Below, one piece after another: positions 35,944 to 43,011 of a stretch of DNA of 64,000 nucleotides. A program made the position numbers and the translations under genes. A model generated the notes under the pieces. The model had not been told where the DNA came from and ran no database searches. It saw only the letters and a program-made list of their open reading frames with translations. This DNA is from Prolixibacteraceae bacterium (GTDB lineage Bacteria; Bacteroidota; Bacteroidia; Bacteroidales; Prolixibacteraceae), in NCBI GenBank assembly GCA_003537645.1, contig DPRM01000039.1, forward strand, positions 1-64,000, read 5' to 3'. The stretch's first letter is position 1; each line of letters starts with the position of its first letter.

Positions 35944-36711
35944 GTGAAAAGGATTTTAAGCTACAATGTGAATGGAATCCGGTCGGCTGTTAGTAAGGGT
36001 TTACTCGAATGGTTGCCTGAAGTTAACCCGGATGTTATTTGTATTCAGGAAACAAAAGCGCAGCCCGGACAGATGCACGAAGCTGATTTTAAGGCCCTGG
36101 GTTATCATTGTTATGCTCATTCGGCCGAGAAAAAAGGCTATAGCGGAGTTGCTGTTTTCTGTAAAGATACTCCCGATCATGTCGAATACGGAATGAACCA
36201 CTCAAAATACGATGTTGAAGGAAGGGTAATCAGGGCCGATTTTGGCGATTTTTCGGTGATAAGTGTGTATTTCCCTTCCGGAACTACCGGAGAGCTGCGT
36301 CAGGCCGTTAAAATGGATTTTCTGACCGATTTTCATTCTTACCTGGACGAGCTAAGGAAAACCCGGAAAAATCTGGTTATTTCGGGCGATTATAACATTT
36401 GCAGGCTGTGGATCGATATTCACAACCCGGCGCAACAGCAGAATACTTCCGGATTTTTGCCAGAAGAGCGCGAATGGTTCGCCCGGTTTGTTGAAGATGG
36501 ATATGTTGACAGTTTCAGGAAAATAAATACTGAACCACATCAGTATTCGTGGTGGAGTTACAGGGCAGGGGCGAGGGCTAATAACAAAGGCTGGCGCATA
36601 GATTATAACATGGTGACCAGTAATTTGGAAGATAAAATATTTGATGCAGGGATCTTGCCAGCTGTTGTTCATTCCGATCATTGCCCGGTTTGGGTTGATA
36701 TTGATTTTTAA
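35944..36711 (+). CDS. xth: Exodeoxyribonuclease III (Xth family)
   Basis: A 255 aa enzyme of the exonuclease III / AP endonuclease family that cuts DNA at abasic sites and removes 3' blocks. Motifs: SYNVNGIRSA near 6-15, CIQETKAQ near 32-39, SGDYNICR near 146-153, and the C-terminal VHSDHCPVW with the catalytic His. The start is GTG 35944; it gives the expected N-terminus MKRILSYNVNG. The DUF4421 gene follows after 2 bases. Confidence 0.95.
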   Translation: MKRILSYNVNGIRSAVSKGLLEWLPEVNPDVICIQETKAQPGQMHEADFKALGYHCYAHSAEKKGYSGVAVFCKDTPDHVEYGMNHSKYDVEGRVIRADFGDFSVISVYFPSGTTGELRQAVKMDFLTDFHSYLDELRKTRKNLVISGDYNICRLWIDIHNPAQQQNTSGFLPEEREWFARFVEDGYVDSFRKINTEPHQYSWWSYRAGARANNKGWRIDYNMVTSNLEDKIFDAGILPAVVHSDHCPVWVDIDF

Positions 36712-36713
36712 TC

Positions 36714-37721
36714 ATGAAATTCCTGTTTCTGGCCCTTATTCTGTTGGTCAATTTTTCTGTGTATGGCCGAAAATTCGATATTTTACGTCCTTCCGACAGA
36801 GATTCCAGTTATGTTGAAAGTTTCTCAAACGATTTGATAATTAGTATTTATACTTCGGAGAAAACACATTCGCTTGATTTGCGCGATGCCACAAATTCAT
36901 ACAGACTGCAGTATTTGCCCAACGGAAAGGTAAACATGGGAGTTGGTTTTAGCTACCGCGGTTTCGGGATTAGCCTGGCAACCCGGGTTCCATTTTTTCA
37001 GGAAAATGAGGACCGGAAAGGAGAGACCAAACGATTGGGTATTCAGAGTTATTTCTATTCCAATAAATTTTCGTTCGATCTGCTAACATCATTTTCAAAG
37101 GGTTATTATCTGAATAGATCCCTTCAGCATTTCGGGACATTGTACAGTGAGCGCGAATATCAGCGCCCCGATATTGCATCGGCAAACATAGGTGTTAGTG
37201 CAAATTACATATTCAATCACCGCAAATTTTCGTACAAAGCGGCTTTTACCAATACCGAAAGGCAGCGTAAAAGCGCCGGTTCGCTGTTGGCCGGAGCGGG
37301 CATTTTATCGTATTTCACTCGCGCCGATTCTGCATTTGTTCCACGTGGAATTGATGAAAAGTACTTTCCAAAATCGCGCGATGTAAAAGAAACCGGCATA
37401 CTTGCCTTCAATTTGAACGGCGGATATGCCTATTCGCTGGTGTTTTTGAAGAACGGTATTGTAACCGTTTCGTATCTGGTGGGTAGTGGTATTCAGGAAA
37501 ATAAGGTAGATAAAACCATTTTGCCCGGTGTAAGTAAATTGATTTTAAGCCTGAACCAGACAGGCCGGTTTGGAATTGGCTACCGGCTGAACAAATATTA
37601 CCTGCGCGCCTCTTTTATCAGTTCATCGCAATTTACCCGATTAAAACACAACGATTTAATCATCAGGAACGGTACCGATTATTTCCAGGTTTCGCTCGCC
37701 AAACGGTTTTCGCTGAATTAA
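36714..37721 (+). CDS. DUF4421 exported beta-rich protein
   Basis: A 335 aa protein with an N-terminal signal peptide (cleavage probably near VYG/RK). The body has alternating strands with aromatic residues (MGVGFSYRGFGISLATRVPF), ending in a Phe (YFQVSLAKRFSLN is near-terminal), which suggests an outer-membrane beta-barrel. DUF4421 has no known function. It is 2 bases after the exonuclease gene, so the two are co-transcribed. A second parS-like site lies inside this gene. Confidence 0.8.
   Translation: MKFLFLALILLVNFSVYGRKFDILRPSDRDSSYVESFSNDLIISIYTSEKTHSLDLRDATNSYRLQYLPNGKVNMGVGFSYRGFGISLATRVPFFQENEDRKGETKRLGIQSYFYSNKFSFDLLTSFSKGYYLNRSLQHFGTLYSEREYQRPDIASANIGVSANYIFNHRKFSYKAAFTNTERQRKSAGSLLAGAGILSYFTRADSAFVPRGIDEKYFPKSRDVKETGILAFNLNGGYAYSLVFLKNGIVTVSYLVGSGIQENKVDKTILPGVSKLILSLNQTGRFGIGYRLNKYYLRASFISSSQFTRLKHNDLIIRNGTDYFQVSLAKRFSLN
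37338..37351. promoter_or_regulatory. parS: Second parS-like site, inside the DUF4421 gene
   Basis: GTTCCACGTGGAAT matches the palindrome after mnmG in 13 of 14 bases and lies 5.1 kb from it. Here it encodes residues VPRGI. parS sites inside coding genes are known in other bacteria. ParB binding is inferred. Confidence 0.6.
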
Positions 37722-37768
37722 AAAGCAATTTTTTATATGACTGTTGGCCCCAGTCTGTTCATTCTAGT

Positions 37769-38248
37769 CCAGCGGCTAAAGCCAGACGGCAAAGGATATC
37801 AGCTTTTTCAATTTGGTGAAACTGCTATTCAAGGCTAAGCCTATCCTTTGTCTTTGGTCCGTCAGCTAAAGCCAGACGGCAAAGGATAATAACTTTTCAA
37901 TTTTGCGAAACTGCTATTTCAAGGCTAAGCCTATCCTTTGCCATTCACTTTAGTGAACGGACATTAATCAGCATTTTTCATAACAATTAAATATTCAGTC
38001 CGTCAGCTAAAGCCAGACGGCAAAGGATATCAATGTTTCAATTTAGTGATGCTGATATTCAAGGCTAAGCCTATCCTTTGCCGTTCACTTTAGTGAACGG
38101 ATATTAATCAGCATTTTTCATAACATTTAAATATTCAGTCCGTCAGCTAAAGCCAGACGGCAAAAGATATCAATGTTTCAATTTTGCGAGTCTGCTATTT
38201 CAGGGCTAAGCCTATCCTTTGCCGTTCACTTTAGTGAACGGACATTAA
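37769..38248. repeat. Tandem palindromic repeats, four copies (about 140 bp period)
   Basis: Four related units start at 37769, 37859, 38000 and 38140. A unit holds CAGCTAAAGCCAGACGG, then GCAAAGGATA, a variable middle, then TATCCTTTGC, which pairs with it, then the perfect palindrome CCGTTCACTTTAGTGAACGG, and a spacer ATTAATCAGCATTTTTCATA before the next unit. The first unit lacks the palindrome and spacer. Each unit folds into a long hairpin. No coding sense is seen. It looks like a short repeat element that multiplied in place. Confidence 0.85.
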
Positions 38249-38593
38249 GAAAACATTAGAGCTTCAGCCAATTCGCATGATCTGCTCCAAAAAGAATAGA
38301 ATCATAAATATTTTCTGGGTTACTGTTTTTTTTGATAACTATTTGTTAAATTAGTTCAGACTTTTTTTATTATTCAACAGAAAGGTACATCCGGCAATCA
38401 TTCCGCCAAAGTTTCCAGGTAGAAAATCGCCCGCAATCCGCCCCTGCATATATTTATTACGTTATGGGCAAGGGTGAGAGAAGCGAAGATGCGGAGAATA
38501 AACATCTTTTTGTTCGCATTTTCTGCGGAGATAAATTTGTCATGCGGAGAATAAACACTATTTTAGCCGCATAAATAGCGGAGAAAGAGAGAT
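38249..38593. repeat. Gap before fic with an imperfect 53-bp tandem duplication
   Basis: GCGGAGA-type words occur at 38491, 38525, 38544 and 38579. The distances 38491 to 38544 and 38525 to 38579 are 53 and 54 bases, so a unit of about 53 bases is repeated twice just before the fic start codon. The rest of the gap (38249-38490) holds nothing recognised. Confidence 0.5.
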
Positions 38594-39697
38594 ATGTATA
38601 TCTACAATAATCAAAATTGGCCAGTCTTTGAATGGAATAGCGAGAAACTTTTGCCTTTGCTTTCGTATGTAAGAAACCGACAAGGCAAGCTAATTGGAAA
38701 AATGGGAGCTTTGGGATTTGAACTTCGCAATGAAGCAAATCTTGAGATTTTAACTCAGGAGATTATTAAATCGACAGAAATAGAGGGTGAAATTCTTGAC
38801 CGAGAACAAGTAAGGTCGTCAATAGCAAGACGATTAGCATTAGAAATATCAGGATTAGTTTACTCTGAACGTAATGTTGACGGAATAGTTGATTTGATGA
38901 TTGATGCAACGAAGAACTTCGACAAAGAATTAAATAGAGAGCGACTTTTTTCATGGCATGCAGCACTTTTCCCAACCGGACAAAGTGGAATGTATAAAAT
39001 CATCACCGGACAATGGCGTGACGATTCAACAGGACCAATGCAGGTTGTTTCTGGAGCGTTGGGAAAAGAAAAAGTTCATTACCAGGCACCTTCAGCAGCG
39101 CAAATTGAAAATGAAATGCGTATTCTCCTGGATTGGTTTAATTTGGAGCAAAATACTGACTTGGTGCTAAAAGCAGCCATTGCACATTTGTGGTTTGTAA
39201 TAATTCACCCTTTTGAAGATGGAAACGGAAGAATTTCAAGAGCGCTAAGTGATATGTTACTAGCTCGTTCTGACGAACAATCGTACAGATTTTATAGTAT
39301 GTCGGCTCAAATACGGAAAGAACGCAATTCCTATTATGACACATTAGAAAAGACTCAAAAAAGTGGGTTAGATATCACAAACTGGCTCGAATGGTTTCTG
39401 AATTGTTTGCTGCATGCCATTGAAAATTCCGAAAAGCTCCTTGAGAAAATAATCTATAAACACTATTTCTGGTTAAAGCATTCAAAAATTAACATAAATG
39501 ACAGACAAAGAAAAATTCTGAATATGTTAATGGATGATTTTGAAGGAATATTAAATACCACAAAATGGGCAAAAATTGGGAAATGCTCACAAGACACAGC
39601 TTTGCGTGACATTCAAGATTTAATTGAAAAAGGAATAATGATAAAAAGTGAACAAGGAGGTCGTAGTACAAATTACGAAATGAAATCAAATGGATAG
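38594..39697 (+). CDS. Fic-family protein with DUF4172 head and winged helix
   Basis: A 367 aa protein that probably transfers AMP (or another nucleotide part) from a nucleotide to a target protein. An N-terminal DUF4172-like part (YIYNNQNWPVFEWN) is followed by the Fic core HPFEDGNGRISR with catalytic H205. The inhibitory motif (S/T)xxxE(G/N) is present as STEIEG at 60-65, N-terminal to the core, which marks a class II self-inhibited Fic. A C-terminal winged helix (about 300-367, ILNMLMDDFEGILN) suggests DNA binding. It stands alone beside repeat DNA, with no antitoxin-like gene, so accessory gain is likely. Confidence 0.92.
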   Translation: MYIYNNQNWPVFEWNSEKLLPLLSYVRNRQGKLIGKMGALGFELRNEANLEILTQEIIKSTEIEGEILDREQVRSSIARRLALEISGLVYSERNVDGIVDLMIDATKNFDKELNRERLFSWHAALFPTGQSGMYKIITGQWRDDSTGPMQVVSGALGKEKVHYQAPSAAQIENEMRILLDWFNLEQNTDLVLKAAIAHLWFVIIHPFEDGNGRISRALSDMLLARSDEQSYRFYSMSAQIRKERNSYYDTLEKTQKSGLDITNWLEWFLNCLLHAIENSEKLLEKIIYKHYFWLKHSKININDRQRKILNMLMDDFEGILNTTKWAKIGKCSQDTALRDIQDLIEKGIMIKSEQGGRSTNYEMKSNG

Positions 39698-40008
39698 TTA
39701 CAAACTCCAGCCATTAACTTCAGCGACCCATCAAGTTTGGCAGCGGTGGTTTCCGGTAGGCATATTTCCGCTCAGTCCCAGTTAACCGGGATTGATTTTC
39801 AGGGTTGTTTTCGGCATTTGGTGGCAATGTGTCAATATTTCTGGCCGCCACTTCAGTAAAAATGAAAGGATAAAGCCAAATTAGAGAAAGAAAACAGCAA
39901 GGTGGTTAGTGTCACTACCCACTTGAAATACATCCAAAATAAACGACCGCGAAATATTCCTGAAAGGGATTGATTACTCTTATTACTATGAAGAGAATGA
40001 CTAAAAAT
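39698..40008. other. Gap after fic, no gene recognised
   Basis: No convincing reading frame or family remnant is seen on either strand. The sequence is less AT-rich than most intergenic DNA here, so a decayed gene is possible but cannot be identified. Confidence 0.4.
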
Positions 40009-40046
40009 AAACATGACTTCATGTGCCGTCCACGTGAAGTCATGTT
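40009..40046 (-). terminator. Terminator after tdh
   Basis: A stem of 16 pairs, with one G-T pair (40009-40024 with 40031-40046 approximately), closes on the loop CCGTC. On the minus strand the T-rich TTATTTTTAG follows, 9 bases after the tdh stop. The CACGTG inside the stem is part of this hairpin and not a parS site. Confidence 0.75.
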
Positions 40047-40054
40047 TTGATAGC

Positions 40055-41083
40055 TTAATCCCAGTTCAGGATTATTTTACCGCAATTACCGGCTTCCATA
40101 ATGTCGAACGCTTCCTGAAAATTGTCGGCAGGAAAACGATGCGTAATTACGGGCGAAATATTCAGTCCGGTTGAAAGCATCATTTCCATCTGGTACCAGG
40201 TTTCGTACATTTCGCGGCCATAAATGCCTTTCAGGGTTAGACCTTTAAAAATAAGTTTGCTCCAGTTTATTTGTGTGTTGGAAGGAAGCAATCCGAGCAA
40301 CGAAACCTTTCCGCCGTTGTACATATTTTCAACCATGTCGTTAAAAGCAACCGGCGATCCGCTGCATTCCAGCCCAATATCGAACCCGCCAACCATTCCG
40401 AGCGATTTCATGGCATCTTTAATATTTTCAGTGCGTGGATCGATTACTTTGGTTGCGCCCATTTTCATGGCCAAATCGCGACGATACGGGCTTAAATCGG
40501 TTCCAACTATATTGCGGGCTCCGGCAAACTTGCAAACGGCTGTAGCCATCGCTCCAATAGGTCCGCCAATTCCGGTGATTAAAACATCTTCGCCCAAAAG
40601 CGGGAAGGAGAGGGCGGTGTGCGTTGCATTTCCCAGCGGATCCATTATCGACATCAGTTCGTCGGAAATACGGTCATCCACTTTCAGTACGTTCGAGGCC
40701 GGTACCGAAACATATTCGGCAAATCCGCCATCGCGGTTAACTCCAATGCCCACCGTGTGGTCGCAAATATGCTGACGTCCGCGGCGGCAATTCCGGCAGA
40801 AACCGCAGGCAATGTGGCCTTCAACAGTTACCCGCTCGCCAATATGAACGCGGCTGACTTCCATTCCTTTTTCGACCACAGTGCCCATGTATTCGTGGCC
40901 GATTACCAGGGGAGTTTTGATGGTATTTTGCGCCCACTCGTCCCATTTATATATGTGAAGATCGGTTCCGCAAATTGCTGATTTGCTTATTTTTATCAGC
41001 ACATCGTTGTGCCCAACCTTTGGCATCGGGACATCCGTCATCCAAATTCCTTTTTCCGGTTTGATTTTTACAATTGCTTTCAT
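40055..41083 (-). CDS. tdh: L-threonine 3-dehydrogenase
   Basis: A zinc alcohol dehydrogenase-family enzyme that oxidises L-threonine to 2-amino-3-oxobutyrate with NAD, leading to glycine. It has 342 aa, the usual Tdh length. Catalytic zinc ligands are C38 and H63-E64 (GHEYMG); the structural zinc loop is C94, C97, C100 and C108 (CGFCRNC, HIC). The NAD fold has [10 protein letters not shown] near 171. [15 protein letters not shown] is highly typical of Tdh. No kbl gene is adjacent, though the two are often paired. Confidence 0.9.
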   Translation of the reverse strand: MKAIVKIKPEKGIWMTDVPMPKVGHNDVLIKISKSAICGTDLHIYKWDEWAQNTIKTPLVIGHEYMGTVVEKGMEVSRVHIGERVTVEGHIACGFCRNCRRGRQHICDHTVGIGVNRDGGFAEYVSVPASNVLKVDDRISDELMSIMDPLGNATHTALSFPLLGEDVLITGIGGPIGAMATAVCKFAGARNIVGTDLSPYRRDLAMKMGATKVIDPRTENIKDAMKSLGMVGGFDIGLECSGSPVAFNDMVENMYNGGKVSLLGLLPSNTQINWSKLIFKGLTLKGIYGREMYETWYQMEMMLSTGLNISPVITHRFPADNFQEAFDIMEAGNCGKIILNWD

Positions 41084-41209
41084 GGCGAATGATTAAATGA
41101 TAAGTTTTGCAATATTAAACTGAGCGCTATTCAAAATAAAGAATGAAAATCATGTTCTCCGGGTTCTTCTCATAAAAAAAAGCCGCAGATAATTGATTAT
41201 GATTGTCCG

Positions 41210-41275
41210 TTTACATACCAATTTGGCATTTTACGTCAGTCATTTGTGGTCATTTAATTTGTCATTAATTGTAAC
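41210..41275 (+). repeat. Dispersed intergenic repeat, copy A
   Basis: Matches the minus strand at 19189-19257 at about 80% of positions by eye. It is followed to about 41315 by more short TGAC/AATGAC words. It lies between the GH32 and tdh genes. No coding potential. Confidence 0.55.
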
Positions 41276-41366
41276 TCAAATGACTACTAATGACGATAGA
41301 TGACAATCAAATGACTATGTTTTTCAAAGTGAAAAGCTCATTAGGTAAAGATCAGGAAATTCAGAT

Positions 41367-42818
41367 TTATTTTTCTGCCTGCCAGATCGATTTCATCGGA
41401 TACACTTCGAGTTTCTCAACCAGCACTTCGCCACCAATATTGAAGAGATAAATCCCGTTCGCTTTTTCGGTTGAAGTAAATGCCGAACTCATGGCAGCTT
41501 TTCCGTCGTTTGCAAATATTTCGAGCGAGGCGCGGTCGAGCAGTATTTCGAGTTTAACAACTCCGTCAACCGGCTCAACAACTGCTGATTTACCCATGCA
41601 GGTAAGCGTGTTGTTTTTAACATTGTACATGATTTCAACTCCATTGTTCGTTTTGTCGAGCCGAACCACGAATCCAAAGCTGTCGGCTGTTTTAATCTTG
41701 AAACTGCCAACAATGTGGAAACAATCGCCTTTAATGCTGTTTAATAAGTTTTTGTTGATGCCCGGAATGAGGTTTTTGTTTTCATAAACTTCACCTTTCT
41801 CGTGCAGAAGTTCAATTTCCCTGATTGGTTTTCTGGTCAGTTTAATTCCTTCAAGGTATTTTTTGAGTGATAATTCACAGGGAAATGTCATTTGTCCGTT
41901 GAAGGTCATTTCAGGGAATTCGGCGCCTTTCATCCAGGCAATCTGAATGGTGCGTCCGTCAGTTTCAGGAATGTTGCTCCATGTTTGGGTGGCGTAATAA
42001 TTCTGGCCGAAATCGCTTTGTAATTTTGGCGATTCTGTAATGAAATTTTCACCATCAAAAAGTCCAATCACATAACTTCCGTCGCCATCAAAAAGTACCC
42101 ATTTTTTGTCGTCTTCCCTTCTGTTAACATGTAATTCAACCAAATCCGGACATTCATAGAAACCAACTAAATGATTTTTAAACTCCCAGTCGAGCAGGTT
42201 TTTTGAGGTGTAGAACGAAATACCCTTCTGTTTGTCGTTATTGTTTGGGCGGCGGTATAGCACCATCACATACTGTTTGCTGGATTCGTGCCAGATCACT
42301 TTCGGATCGCGGGCATCGTCGGTTTCGTTGTAAGCAATAATCGGATTTTTGTCGTATTTCAGCCAGGTTCTTCCTTTGTCGTTACTATAAGCCAGACGCT
42401 GTCCGCATTTCCGGCTGGTATAAAACAGCAGAATCGTTTTTTCTTCGCCTTTCTGTAGTCCGGTCAAATTGTTATGATCGACCAGGGCGCTTCCCGAATA
42501 AGCAGTGCAGGAATCTTTGTCTTTCGAATCGTTATCAGGATAAAGGGCGATTGGCAGATGTTCCCAACGAACCAGATCTTTGCTTACCGCGTGGCCCCAG
42601 TGCATAAATCCCCATTCGTTTCCGAAAGGATTGTGCTGATAAAAAAGGTGGTATTCGCCATCATAATAAACCAAACCATTCGGATCGTTCATCCAGTTTT
42701 TTTCGGGACTGAAGTGAAACTGTGGCCGGTGCAGCTCGTTAAATATTTTTACCGGTTTTTCGGCAAATACTGTTACTGACGCTAAAAAAATAGAGAGGAT
42801 TATAAGAGGAAATTTCAT
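41367..42818 (-). CDS. GH32 fructan hydrolase (levanase/invertase type)
   Basis: A 483 aa exported enzyme that hydrolyses beta-fructosides such as levan, inulin or sucrose. Signal peptide residues 1-19 (cleavage VFA/E). The five-bladed propeller has nucleophile D45 in WMNDPNG, the RDP motif (DARDPKVIW, near 170) and the acid/base Glu in ECPDL near 223. A C-terminal beta-sandwich (about 345-480) has EILLDRASLEIFAND. It stands alone, without a SusCD pair or fructokinase, so it is not part of a full fructan locus here. Confidence 0.93.
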   Translation of the reverse strand: MKFPLIILSIFLASVTVFAEKPVKIFNELHRPQFHFSPEKNWMNDPNGLVYYDGEYHLFYQHNPFGNEWGFMHWGHAVSKDLVRWEHLPIALYPDNDSKDKDSCTAYSGSALVDHNNLTGLQKGEEKTILLFYTSRKCGQRLAYSNDKGRTWLKYDKNPIIAYNETDDARDPKVIWHESSKQYVMVLYRRPNNNDKQKGISFYTSKNLLDWEFKNHLVGFYECPDLVELHVNRREDDKKWVLFDGDGSYVIGLFDGENFITESPKLQSDFGQNYYATQTWSNIPETDGRTIQIAWMKGAEFPEMTFNGQMTFPCELSLKKYLEGIKLTRKPIREIELLHEKGEVYENKNLIPGINKNLLNSIKGDCFHIVGSFKIKTADSFGFVVRLDKTNNGVEIMYNVKNNTLTCMGKSAVVEPVDGVVKLEILLDRASLEIFANDGKAAMSSAFTSTEKANGIYLFNIGGEVLVEKLEVYPMKSIWQAEK

Positions 42819-42849
42819 TGGTCGATTGTTAATATGCTTGTTATACGGG

Positions 42850-42857
42850 CAAATATA
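42850..42857 (-). promoter_or_regulatory. -7 box for the GH32 gene
   Basis: TATATTTG on the minus strand exactly fits TAnnTTTG, 32 bases before the start codon. No -33 box is clear. Confidence 0.42.
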
Positions 42858-42882
42858 GATTAAAAATTGTGATTATTTATTT

Positions 42883-42890
42883 TACTTTTG
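42883..42890 (+). promoter_or_regulatory. Candidate -7 box for the metalloprotease gene
   Basis: TACTTTTG exactly fits TAnnTTTG, but it lies 122 bases before the start codon, so the assignment is weaker than for boxes near start codons. Confidence 0.3.
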
Positions 42891-43011
42891 ATTTCGGTTT
42901 TAGCAAAAAATCTGCTTTTTACCACCAAATATTCCAATTGATCGGTTTGCTGATAACACAGAATTTGTTAGCAATAATTTGTATTCATAAGGTTTAAAAA
43001 GATTAGGAAAA

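Noticed and set aside
37769..38248. CRISPR array
   Set aside because: Units are about 140 bases with internal palindromes and alike spacers; no cas genes are near. These are tandem palindromic repeats.
40021..40040. CACGTG near a dyad, considered as a third parS site
   Set aside because: The CACGTG is part of a long terminator stem whose flanks do not fit GTTYCACGTGRAAC.
41084..41180. Short ORF with Thr codons upstream of tdh as a possible leader peptide
   Set aside because: Only seven codons, two of them Thr, with no clear terminator before tdh; chance is enough to explain it.
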